Source: an uncultured Candidatus Competibacteraceae bacterium (GTDB lineage Bacteria > Pseudomonadota > Gammaproteobacteria > Competibacterales > Competibacteraceae). Taken from it: 7,634 bases of DNA. Shown here one piece after another: positions 1 to 4,539 of the stretch; position 1 is the first letter of the stretch, and each line of letters opens with the position of its first letter. The translations under genes and the position numbers were made by a program. The notes beneath the pieces were generated by a model. That model was not told the DNA's origin. It did no database searches and worked only from the letters and a program-made list of their open reading frames with translations. The stretch covers positions 1-7,634 of the forward strand of contig CALMNY010000079.1 in the NCBI GenBank assembly GCA_937872125.1. The letters are read 5' to 3'.

Positions 1-856
1 CCGCCGCCCGGTCGCCGGCGATGACCCGCGCCTTGATCATGGCGTAGCGTTCCCAGTCACGGCCATGATTCTGGTAGTAATCCTCGAAGGCGGCGAACGA
101 AATCGCCAGCGGCCCGGAATCGCCGAATGGGCGCAAACGCATGTCCACCCGGTATACAAACCCTTCGGCGGTCGGTTCGGCCAGCGTCTTGATCAGCCGC
201 TGGCCCAGCCGGCGGAAGAATTCCTCGTTGCTGACCGCCTTCGCTCCGTCGGTCTGGCCTTGGCGGGGATAGGTGAAGATCAGATCAATATCCGACGAGA
301 AGTTGAGTTCGCGCCCGCCGAGCTTGCCCATGCCGATCACGACCAGCCGTTGCAGCAAACCTTCGGCATCGCGGGGTTCGCCGAAACGCCGGACCTGCCA
401 GCCGTGCAACTGCTCCAGCGCCGCGCCGACCAGGGATTCCGCCAAATCGGTCAGATCGCCCAGCGTCTCTTCCAATCCGGCCAGTCCGGCCAGATCGCGC
501 CAGGCGATGCGTACCATCTCTCGACGGCGGAACCGGCGCAGCGCCACGCTAAGCCGGTCTTCATCGGTGGCTTCTGCGAACGCCTTTTCCAGCCGGCGCG
601 CGTAACCATCCGGCGTGTAGCGGGTAGCCAGATCGCCGCTGGCGAGCAGATCGGCCAGCAGCGCCGGCTCGCGGATGCAGGCGCGGGCGACGAACTCGCT
701 GCCGGCCCAAACTGCGACCAGTTGTTCCAGCACTGCGCCGGCGGGAGGATTGACGTCCGCCTGGCGCGTCGCAGCCGCGAAGGCTTCCCAATGTCGGGCC
801 ACATCGGGTTGCAACGGTTCGGGCAGCCGGTTCAGACATTCTTCGAGTAGTACCAT
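1..856 (-). CDS. glnE: Glutamine synthetase adenylyltransferase/adenylyl-removase, N-terminal part (cut by left edge)
   Basis: GlnE covalently switches cytosolic glutamine synthetase: one nucleotidyltransferase domain adds AMP and the other removes it, under control of PII and glutamine. Only the first 285 codons are present; family members are about 950 residues, so this is mainly the N-terminal adenylyl-removase domain. Visible marks are FRRREMVRIAW (residues 109-119), the nucleotidyltransferase signature GMGKLGG (175-181) followed by SSDIDLIF (187-194) with the metal-binding pair D189/D191, VDMRLRPFG (237-245) and EDYYQNHGRDWERYAMIKAR (258-277). All closely match enteric GlnE as I know it. 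The ATG at 856-854 is chosen because an in-frame TGA lies two codons upstream; no strong Shine-Dalgarno precedes it. The ElyC-like gene ends 109 bases upstream on the same strand, so read-through is possible. The reading frame is intact to the edge. Confidence 0.97.
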   Translation of the reverse strand, partial: MVLLEECLNRLPEPLQPDVARHWEAFAAATRQADVNPPAGAVLEQLVAVWAGSEFVARACIREPALLADLLASGDLATRYTPDGYARRLEKAFAEATDEDRLSVALRRFRRREMVRIAWRDLAGLAGLEETLGDLTDLAESLVGAALEQLHGWQVRRFGEPRDAEGLLQRLVVIGMGKLGGRELNFSSDIDLIFTYPRQGQTDGAKAVSNEEFFRRLGQRLIKTLAEPTAEGFVYRVDMRLRPFGDSGPLAISFAAFEDYYQNHGRDWERYAMIKARVIAGDRAA

Positions 857-870
857 TTCTCAATTAGATA

Positions 871-956
871 TGATGCTTTTCAGGAGGTTGAAGAAGGTAT
901 TGTAGAAACCATACAGTACCTGGTGGTTCAACCCGTTAGCATCAACTCCTCTGAAA
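871..956. repeat. Cluster of overlapping inverted repeats in the spacer between the ElyC-like gene and glnE
   Basis: The 109-base spacer (857-965) contains several dyads that share bases. TGATGCT (871-877) is the exact inverse of AGCATCA (938-944). TTTCAGGAGGTTGA (878-891) is a near-exact inverse of TCAACTCCTCTGAAA (942-956), with one inserted base. GGTTGAA (886-892) is the exact inverse of TTCAACC (927-933). AACCA (907-911) and TGGTT (924-928) could form an inner stem. Because the arms overlap, not all pairings can form together. The segment would be the 5' leader of glnE or the 3' end of the ElyC-like transcript. No U-tract typical of an intrinsic terminator follows. A regulatory role is inference only. 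Confidence 0.5.
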
Positions 957-965
957 TATTACTTG

Positions 966-1748
966 TTACTCTCGTCTGGAACCGGCCAGGCGATTTGCCC
1001 ACTGGCCCAGATATTCCTTGAACGCCCGGCTACTGTCAGCCAGTGCCTGGGCGTCAGGCAGCCAGCGCAGCAGATGGGCGTTGTTAACGGAGCAAATCTC
1101 AAAATCGGTCGGCGCCGGGATAATTTCAAAATCGCTGACGCGAAACAGCGCCAGGGCGCGCGGCATGTGCAGCGCTGAAGTCACCAGCAAAACGCGCCGA
1201 GCGCCGTGTGCTTGCAAGAGGGGCAGGGAATAATCACGGTTTTCCCGGGTGGTGCGGCTGGCGGATTCCTGGAGAATGGCGGCGGCGGGCACCCCCCATT
1301 CTTGCAGCAATTCGGCCATGACCGAGGATTCTGGTTGCTCAACGCCGCTCCAGGGCAGTTGGCCGCCGCTGACCAGCACCCGAGGCGCCTTCCCGGCGCG
1401 GTACAGGCGGGCGGCGTACCAAACGCGATCAGCCGCCGCCCCCAGATTCGGATCGAGCCGTGCGGGCGCCGCCGCCGCTTCCATCGCCCCACCCAGCACT
1501 ACAATGGCGTCAGCGGTCGGCAATTGTTCGATCTGCATCGCTGGATAACGTTGCTCAAGTGTGGCGCGCAACCAGTCGCTGAATACCGGCGTGGACCACA
1601 GCCACAGCCAACCCAGCGCGATGCTCAGCAACACTCCGCCCAACCGCCGGCGACCGCGCCAAAGCAGAACGCCGGCGCCACCGGCCAGCAGCAGAGACGC
1701 CAGCAGGGGATAAGCGATCTGGCTGAGAATCTTGGTCAGGAGCAGCAT
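966..1748 (-). CDS. elyC: ElyC/YdcF-family (DUF218) inner-membrane protein
   Basis: A 260-residue protein, the same size as E. coli ElyC (about 259), a membrane protein linked to peptidoglycan synthesis and lipid-carrier metabolism. It has two N-terminal hydrophobic segments, about residues 8-30 and 37-54, separated by an Arg-rich turn (RGRRR, 31-35). The DUF218 domain follows: ADAIVVLGG (79-87), RVLVSGG (123-129), a conserved acidic stretch around E140, TTRENRDYS (166-174) and VLLVTSALHMPRA (186-198). This order and spacing are typical of ElyC/SanA/YdcF proteins; the domain is expected to face the periplasm. The start is the ATG at 1748-1746; a weak TGAGG lies some 12-16 bases upstream. thrH ends 78 bases upstream on the same strand. 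Family assignment is firm; orthology to ElyC rather than another DUF218 paralogue rests on length and topology. No biochemical activity can be assigned from sequence. Confidence 0.82.
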   Translation of the reverse strand: MLLLTKILSQIAYPLLASLLLAGGAGVLLWRGRRRLGGVLLSIALGWLWLWSTPVFSDWLRATLEQRYPAMQIEQLPTADAIVVLGGAMEAAAAPARLDPNLGAAADRVWYAARLYRAGKAPRVLVSGGQLPWSGVEQPESSVMAELLQEWGVPAAAILQESASRTTRENRDYSLPLLQAHGARRVLLVTSALHMPRALALFRVSDFEIIPAPTDFEICSVNNAHLLRWLPDAQALADSSRAFKEYLGQWANRLAGSRRE

Positions 1749-1750
1749 GG

Positions 1751-1760
1751 TGGTATACCA
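1751..1760. promoter_or_regulatory. 10-bp perfect palindrome just upstream of the ElyC-like start
   Basis: TGGTATACCA is exactly self-complementary and sits two bases upstream of the ATG, in the ribosome-binding region of the ElyC-like gene. It could be an operator or a small hairpin that affects initiation. Several 10-bp palindromes are expected by chance in a window of this size, so the weight is low. Confidence 0.2.
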
Positions 1761-1804
1761 GCCTCAGCGCCGTGGGTAAATTACCGCTCTACCAGCGGCG
1801 CCTG

Positions 1805-1825
1805 GCGCCCGCTCCCTGCGGGCGC
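1805..1825 (-). terminator. GC-rich hairpin directly after thrH (no U-tract)
   Basis: GCGCCCGC (1805-1812) and GCGGGCGC (1818-1825) form a perfect 8-bp stem with a 5-base loop, one base after the thrH TAA. In the direction of transcription no run of T follows; the next bases are CAGGCGCC. It is therefore not a canonical intrinsic terminator. It more likely protects the 3' end of the thrH message, or causes partial termination before the ElyC-like gene. Confidence 0.5.
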
Positions 1826-1826
1826 T

Positions 1827-2435
1827 TTACAGCGCACGAATACTGGCCTGACGGAAGGCCTGGCGCATGTCCTCGAAGGTCCGCGCTACTGGAAACTGTG
1901 GAAATTCATCAATGACGTTCTGGGGCGGGCGAAACAGGATGCCCGCATCGGCTTCAGCCAGCATCGCTGTATCGTTGTAGGAATCGCCGGCGGCGATCAC
2001 CCGGAAGTTAAGGCTATGGAAAGCCCGTACCGCCTGGCGTTTGGAATCGGCCTGGCGCAGGACGTAACCGACGATCCGATCATCCACCATCTCCAGCCGA
2101 TGACAAAACAGCGTCGGCCAGCCGAGTTGCCGCATCAGCGGTATGGCGAATTCATAATAGGTATCCGACAGGATCAAAACCTGGAACCGCTCGCGCAGCC
2201 AGTCCAGGAACTCGCGCGCCCCCTCCAGCGGCCCCATGCCCGCGATCACCCGCTGAATATCGGACAGCTTCAGGCCATGCTGGTCCAGCAACGCCAGCCG
2301 GCCCCGCATCAGTTGATCGTAGTCAGGAATATCGCGAGTCGTCAGTCGCAAGGCCTCGATGCCGGTGCGCTCGGCGACATTGATCCAAATTTCCGGAACC
2401 AGAACCCCTTCCAGGTCCAGGCAAGCAAGTTCCAT
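1827..2435 (-). CDS. thrH: ThrH: phosphoserine phosphatase / phosphoserine:homoserine phosphotransferase (HAD family)
   Basis: ThrH is a cytosolic HAD-superfamily enzyme. In Pseudomonas aeruginosa it hydrolyses phosphoserine and can move the phosphoryl group to homoserine, linking serine and threonine synthesis. This 202-residue copy is nearly full family length (about 205). HAD motif I is [13 protein letters not shown] (residues 5-17) with nucleophile D7 and the ThrH-type DxE in place of Dx[10 protein letters not shown] (32-40) is the cap region. Motif II is LILSDT (87-92), the motif III Lys is probably K132, and motif IV is GDSYND (150-155). EFPQFP (177-182) near the C-terminus is also typical. 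I start at the ATG at 2435-2433, not at an in-frame ATG 33 bases upstream, because homologues begin MEIACLDLEG and a strong AGGGGGA lies six bases before it. The upstream neighbour is the CNBD gene, 157 bases away; the ElyC-like gene follows after 78 bases. Confidence 0.93.
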   Translation of the reverse strand: MELACLDLEGVLVPEIWINVAERTGIEALRLTTRDIPDYDQLMRGRLALLDQHGLKLSDIQRVIAGMGPLEGAREFLDWLRERFQVLILSDTYYEFAIPLMRQLGWPTLFCHRLEMVDDRIVGYVLRQADSKRQAVRAFHSLNFRVIAAGDSYNDTAMLAEADAGILFRPPQNVIDEFPQFPVARTFEDMRQAFRQASIRAL

Positions 2436-2440
2436 GAACG

Positions 2441-2447
2441 TCCCCCT
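2441..2447 (-). promoter_or_regulatory. Ribosome binding site of thrH
   Basis: On the minus strand AGGGGGA is followed by five bases (CGTTC) and then ATG at 2435. It is a good Shine-Dalgarno sequence and selects this start over the upstream in-frame ATG at 2468. Confidence 0.7.
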
Positions 2448-2494
2448 GTAGGCTGCCGTCCGCGCCACACTGACGGTCGCCCGGAACGGTCGAA

Positions 2495-2500
2495 ATTAAA
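2495..2500 (-). promoter_or_regulatory. Possible -10 element for thrH
   Basis: On the minus strand TTTAAT matches five of six bases of TATAAT and lies about 60 bases upstream of the thrH ATG. I see no convincing -35 at 16-18 bases, so this is only a candidate. The 157-base thrH leader (2436-2592) also has a 7-bp dyad, CGGTAAC (2513-2519) with GTTACCG (2572-2578), enclosing most of its upstream part. Confidence 0.2.
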
Positions 2501-2580
2501 GATGGTGAGCGGCGGTAACGCTAACCTGTTTGCCGCTATCACCGCAACAACGGCTACGTTTATGCCTGTTGGTTACCGTT

Positions 2581-2596
2581 CTGAAGCGCGCTTCAG
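2581..2596. repeat. 16-bp perfect palindrome overlapping the CNBD gene stop codon
   Basis: CTGAAGCGCGCTTCAG is fully self-complementary. It covers the TGA of the CNBD gene (2593-2595, minus strand) and extends 12 bases beyond it towards thrH. As RNA it could fold as a 6-bp stem with a CGCG loop. No T-run follows on either strand, so it is not a standard intrinsic terminator. It may be an operator, an mRNA 3'-end structure or chance. Confidence 0.5.
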
Positions 2597-3390
2597 CGCA
2601 ACACGTCTTCCTCGGTGATGAGCTCCGCCAGTTGTTCAGTGTTAAGCCGCAGACGCAGGGCTAATACCGTAATCAGATCTACCGCCGCCCTCGGGTTCTG
2701 CTCCAGAAACGGCATGAAGTCCTTGCGATGGATCCCCAGCAACTCGCAGGGCGTCAGCGTAATCGCAGTGGCTGAACGCCCACAACCGTCGAGCATGGCG
2801 ATTTCGCCAAAGATTTCGCCTGGTCCGAGCGTACCAAGCACGATCTCTCGTCCTTCCCGATTCGCCACGCTGATCTTCAGCCGCCCGCTCAGCACCACAA
2901 GCATCTCTTCGCCCGCATCGGCTTTCTCAAACACGACATGCTGCGCTGGCAGGGTCAATACTCGCGCCAGCGCGGCAATCTTTTCCAGATGACCGGTAGC
3001 TAGATGGCGAAACAGAAAGCTCTTCCTGAGCACTTCGTATTTCTGCGGCTTGGGCGTCGGCGCCTTGGCTTCCGCACCCAGCGCCAGAATGCTATGCAAC
3101 TGGCTGGCGATCAGGGGCCGCTTGATGCAGACGTAGTCCGATTCGAACACTGGCGTAGCGGCGGCCAACACCACCCGGGTTTCCGGAAAAACCTGTCGCA
3201 ATTCATTCCAGCTCACCATGGCCGAGGGATCATCGGCATTGACGATCACCAGATCGGCGGCATCCTGGCTATTGAGCGCTAGTTGATAGGCCTGATCCCG
3301 GTTGCTGGCCAACGACAGGATGTTGCGGATCATTCGCCGATCCCTCTCTGTAAACCCTATCGTGTTCACGGTTATCGTTTTAGTAACCAT
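2593..3390 (-). CDS. Pseudo-receiver plus cyclic-nucleotide-binding-domain protein without HTH
   Basis: A 265-residue, probably cytosolic protein in two parts. Residues about 5-103 have the pattern of a response-regulator receiver (TITVNTIGF, DLVIVNADDP 46-55, TRVVLAAATP 71-80, IKRPL 89-93), but the usual phospho-acceptor Asp appears replaced by N51 and the acidic pair after strand 1 is weak, while K90 is kept; I infer a pseudo-receiver. A linker rich in Pro, Lys and Ala (about 106-117) leads to a cyclic-nucleotide-binding domain (about 125-245) with GRLKISV (169-175), the phosphate-binding cassette GEIFGEIAMLDG (191-202) with E196, and R205-S206, the equivalents of CRP's ligand-contacting Glu-Arg-Ser. 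The protein ends some 20 residues after the domain, so there is no Crp/Fnr helix-turn-helix. It therefore probably acts through protein contacts. It is transcribed divergently from the DUF3011/pil side. Nucleotide specificity and partner are unknown. Confidence 0.85.
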   Translation of the reverse strand: MVTKTITVNTIGFTERDRRMIRNILSLASNRDQAYQLALNSQDAADLVIVNADDPSAMVSWNELRQVFPETRVVLAAATPVFESDYVCIKRPLIASQLHSILALGAEAKAPTPKPQKYEVLRKSFLFRHLATGHLEKIAALARVLTLPAQHVVFEKADAGEEMLVVLSGRLKISVANREGREIVLGTLGPGEIFGEIAMLDGCGRSATAITLTPCELLGIHRKDFMPFLEQNPRAAVDLITVLALRLRLNTEQLAELITEEDVLR

Positions 3391-3396
3391 CTCTTA

Positions 3397-3402
3397 CCCC
3401 CC
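3397..3402 (-). promoter_or_regulatory. Ribosome binding site of the CNBD gene
   Basis: On the minus strand a run of six G lies six bases (TAAGAG) before the ATG at 3390-3388. This is a plausible purine-rich Shine-Dalgarno sequence and supports the chosen start. Confidence 0.55.
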
Positions 3403-3494
3403 ACGCGATCATTTCTCTGTTGAATGGCCCATTGAACTTCACATCGTGATTCTACCCAGCCGGCAAGGCGCTGCATCGCAGCACACAGCAGTAC

Positions 3495-3500
3495 TATAAT
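3495..3500 (+). promoter_or_regulatory. Consensus -10 box for the DUF3011 gene
   Basis: TATAAT matches the sigma-70 -10 consensus exactly. Transcription would begin around 3507, giving a leader of about 30 bases. The missing -35 suggests a weak or activator-dependent promoter; there is no TGn extension. Confidence 0.4.
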
Positions 3501-3536
3501 CCTATTCAGTCATCTCACCGGAGCGGTCGCGTTACC

Positions 3537-4253
3537 ATGCCCATCACCTGTTCTCAACCGGTCAACAGCGCCGGGCCTTGCCATCGCCGGCGGCGACTGT
3601 CGGCCGCTCTGTTCGCTGCTGCGATCCTGCTGGTCCTGGCGATTCCGTTATCAGGCAACGCCCAGCCTTACTCTGGCGGGCGCGATGAGGAGGGCTATTA
3701 CGACGAACGCGACCCCAGTGAGCGCGGCGCAGGTCGTCGGGGCGGCTATCCTGCCATCGTGCGTTGTGAATCTGCCGATCAGCGTTACCGCCACTGTCGG
3801 GCGGACACCGAAGGCGGCGCGCAACTATACCGCCAATTAAGCAAAAATGCCTGCCGTTATCGTGAGACCTGGGGTTACGACCGACGCGGTGTCTGGGTGG
3901 ACCAGGGCTGCCGGGGTGATTTCCAGCTCCATACGGGGCGCAGCGGCGGCGATGGCGCGCAGAAAGACAAGGACCCTACCGCCGCAGCGATCGTCGGCGG
4001 CGCCGTGGCGCTGGGCGTGGTTGGCGCGTTGCTGGCGGATAAGGACAAGAACCAGAATGAGCAGCGTCCAGCCTGGATCGTGCGCTGCGAATCCGGCGGC
4101 GATTACCAGCATTGCCGGGCCGATACTCACAACGGCGTGCGCCTGTATCGCCAGCTAAGCCAGTCGAGCTGTCAATATAATGATACTTGGGGGTACGACC
4201 GGCGTGGCGTCTGGGTAGACCAGGGCTGTCGCGCCGAGTTTGCGCCCCCCTGA
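3537..4253 (+). CDS. Secreted protein with two DUF3011 units and a glycine-zipper linker
   Basis: A 238-residue exported protein of unknown function. A basic n-region (HRRRR, 16-20) and hydrophobic core (about 21-39) form a signal peptide, with likely cleavage after SGNA (residue 42). A charged, Gly/Tyr/Arg-rich stretch follows (45-70). Two DUF3011 units (74-129 and 181-235) each begin IVRCES and end with WGYDRRGVWVDQGCR, and each has four cysteines (77, 87, 106, 125 and 184, 193, 212, 231), suggesting two disulfides per unit in the periplasm. Between them residues 149-167 are a small-residue hydrophobic stretch with GG and GxxxG spacing, like a glycine zipper or a membrane segment. The start is the only reasonable ATG; GGAG lies 13 bases upstream, farther than usual. 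pilB follows after 286 bases on the same strand, but the distance argues against tight coupling. DUF3011 proteins have no established role that I can name. Confidence 0.87.
   Translation: MPITCSQPVNSAGPCHRRRRLSAALFAAAILLVLAIPLSGNAQPYSGGRDEEGYYDERDPSERGAGRRGGYPAIVRCESADQRYRHCRADTEGGAQLYRQLSKNACRYRETWGYDRRGVWVDQGCRGDFQLHTGRSGGDGAQKDKDPTAAAIVGGAVALGVVGALLADKDKNQNEQRPAWIVRCESGGDYQHCRADTHNGVRLYRQLSQSSCQYNDTWGYDRRGVWVDQGCRAEFAPP
3756..3923 (+). repeat. DUF3011 unit 1 (intragenic duplication)
   Basis: This encodes residues 74-129 of the secreted protein. It aligns with unit 2 at 4077-4241 through IVRCES, HCRADT, LYRQLS, TWGYDRRGVWVDQGCR and the four cysteines. The nucleotide copies differ at many third positions, so the duplication is old and has been kept under protein-level selection (inference). 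Confidence 0.85.
4077..4241 (+). repeat. DUF3011 unit 2 (intragenic duplication)
   Basis: This encodes residues 181-235, the second copy. It is one residue shorter than unit 1 (QRYRHC in unit 1 against GDYQHC here) and ends three residues before the stop codon. Confidence 0.85.
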
Positions 4254-4289
4254 ACGCCTGATCCAACTTCCTTCCAGCCTTGGTCCACA

Positions 4290-4309
4290 CCAGCGTTCGC
4301 TGGCCAGCG
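4290..4309. repeat. Alternating inverted repeat after the DUF3011 gene
   Basis: CCAGCG (4290-4295), CGCTGG (4298-4303) and CCAGCG (4304-4309) alternate, so the central arm can pair with either neighbour, and 4298-4309 is a 12-bp perfect palindrome. It begins 37 bases after the DUF3011 stop codon. No T-run follows directly, so termination would not be of the simple intrinsic type. Confidence 0.45.
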
Positions 4310-4353
4310 ACAGCCGGCGGAGTTGGCTACAAGCGGATGTGCAAGAAGTTAAA

Positions 4354-4373
4354 AGTAGTCGGTAGTAGTCGGT
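4354..4373. repeat. Perfect tandem duplication of a 10-bp unit
   Basis: AGTAGTCGGT occurs twice back to back. The pair is flanked by TAAAA (4350-4354) and TTTTA (4373-4377), which are inverse to one another. The 10-bp period would put both copies on the same helix face, as in paired protein-binding sites. It lies about 165 bases upstream of the pilB ATG. Confidence 0.6.
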
Positions 4374-4470
4374 TTTAGCGCGGCCACTGTATCGCAATTC
4401 ACCACCCTAACTTTAAAGTGACAGCACTGTCCACCTTGAACCCTGAACTCTTTCCAAGGTTCACTGTATG

Positions 4471-4493
4471 GTCTAGAGTTAGACTGCTCTAAC
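4471..4493 (+). repeat. Two mutually exclusive small hairpins in the pilB leader
   Basis: GTCTA-GAGT-TAGAC (4471-4484) and GTTAGA-CTGC-TCTAAC (4478-4493) share 4478-4484, so only one can form at a time. They lie about 47-69 bases before pilB. The stems are short and AU-rich, so stability is doubtful. Confidence 0.3.
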
Positions 4494-4539
4494 AGACGAC
4501 AGACCCGGGCCGTTCAGAACCTCACCTTATAGATCAGCC

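Larger units (their letters stand above)
3391..3536. promoter_or_regulatory. Divergent promoter region between the CNBD and DUF3011 genes
   Basis: These 146 bases separate two divergent starts and must carry promoters for both unless they are read from elsewhere. On the plus strand TATAAT (3495-3500) is a consensus -10, 36 bases before the DUF3011 ATG; no good -35 is seen at 16-18 bases. On the minus strand TAGAAT in the middle of the spacer is a possible -10 for the CNBD gene. GCTGC-ATC-GCAGC (3470-3482), just upstream of the plus-strand -10, and TCAC-ATC-GTGA (3439-3449) are short dyads that could be operators. No CRP-type TGTGA-N6-TCACA site was found. Confidence 0.4.
4254..4539. other. 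286-base spacer before pilB with repeats but no gene
   Basis: No convincing coding region is seen here. The spacer holds a triple alternating repeat (4290-4309), a 10-bp tandem repeat (4354-4373), and short dyads: ACAG-CA-CTGT (4421-4430), ACCTTG/CAAGGT (4433-4438 and 4455-4460), and two competing hairpins at 4471-4493. A promoter for pilBCD is expected here, but I could not fix a good sigma-70 -35/-10 pair. pilB also lacks a clear Shine-Dalgarno sequence (GATCAGCC just before the ATG). Confidence 0.6.

Noticed and set aside
65..850. A 261-codon open frame on the plus strand opposite glnE
   Set aside because: The opposite strand encodes unmistakable GlnE sequence through this whole region, so this is a complementary-strand artefact.
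2433..2468. Upstream in-frame ATG that would add 11 residues ([11 protein letters not shown]) to ThrH
   Set aside because: The downstream ATG has a strong Shine-Dalgarno sequence and matches the family N-terminus; the extension would sit over that Shine-Dalgarno.
1206..2618. A 470-codon open frame on the plus strand across the ElyC-like and thrH genes
   Set aside because: It runs antisense to two genes with clear family motifs and through their spacer. Its composition is shadow-like (Q, R, P-rich) and no domain is seen.
3439..3449. TCAC-ATC-GTGA as a CRP site beside the CNBD gene
   Set aside because: The half-sites are in the wrong order and the spacing differs from TGTGA-N6-TCACA.
4381..4396. 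GG-N10-GC spacing resembling a sigma-54 -24/-12 promoter upstream of pilB
   Set aside because: The spacing fits, but the -24 half matches poorly (CGGCCA against TGGCAC), and GG-N10-GC alone occurs by chance about every 256 bases.
4528..4533. TATAGA as a -10 for pilB
   Set aside because: It is only six bases before the ATG and has no -35 partner; it would need a nearly leaderless message.
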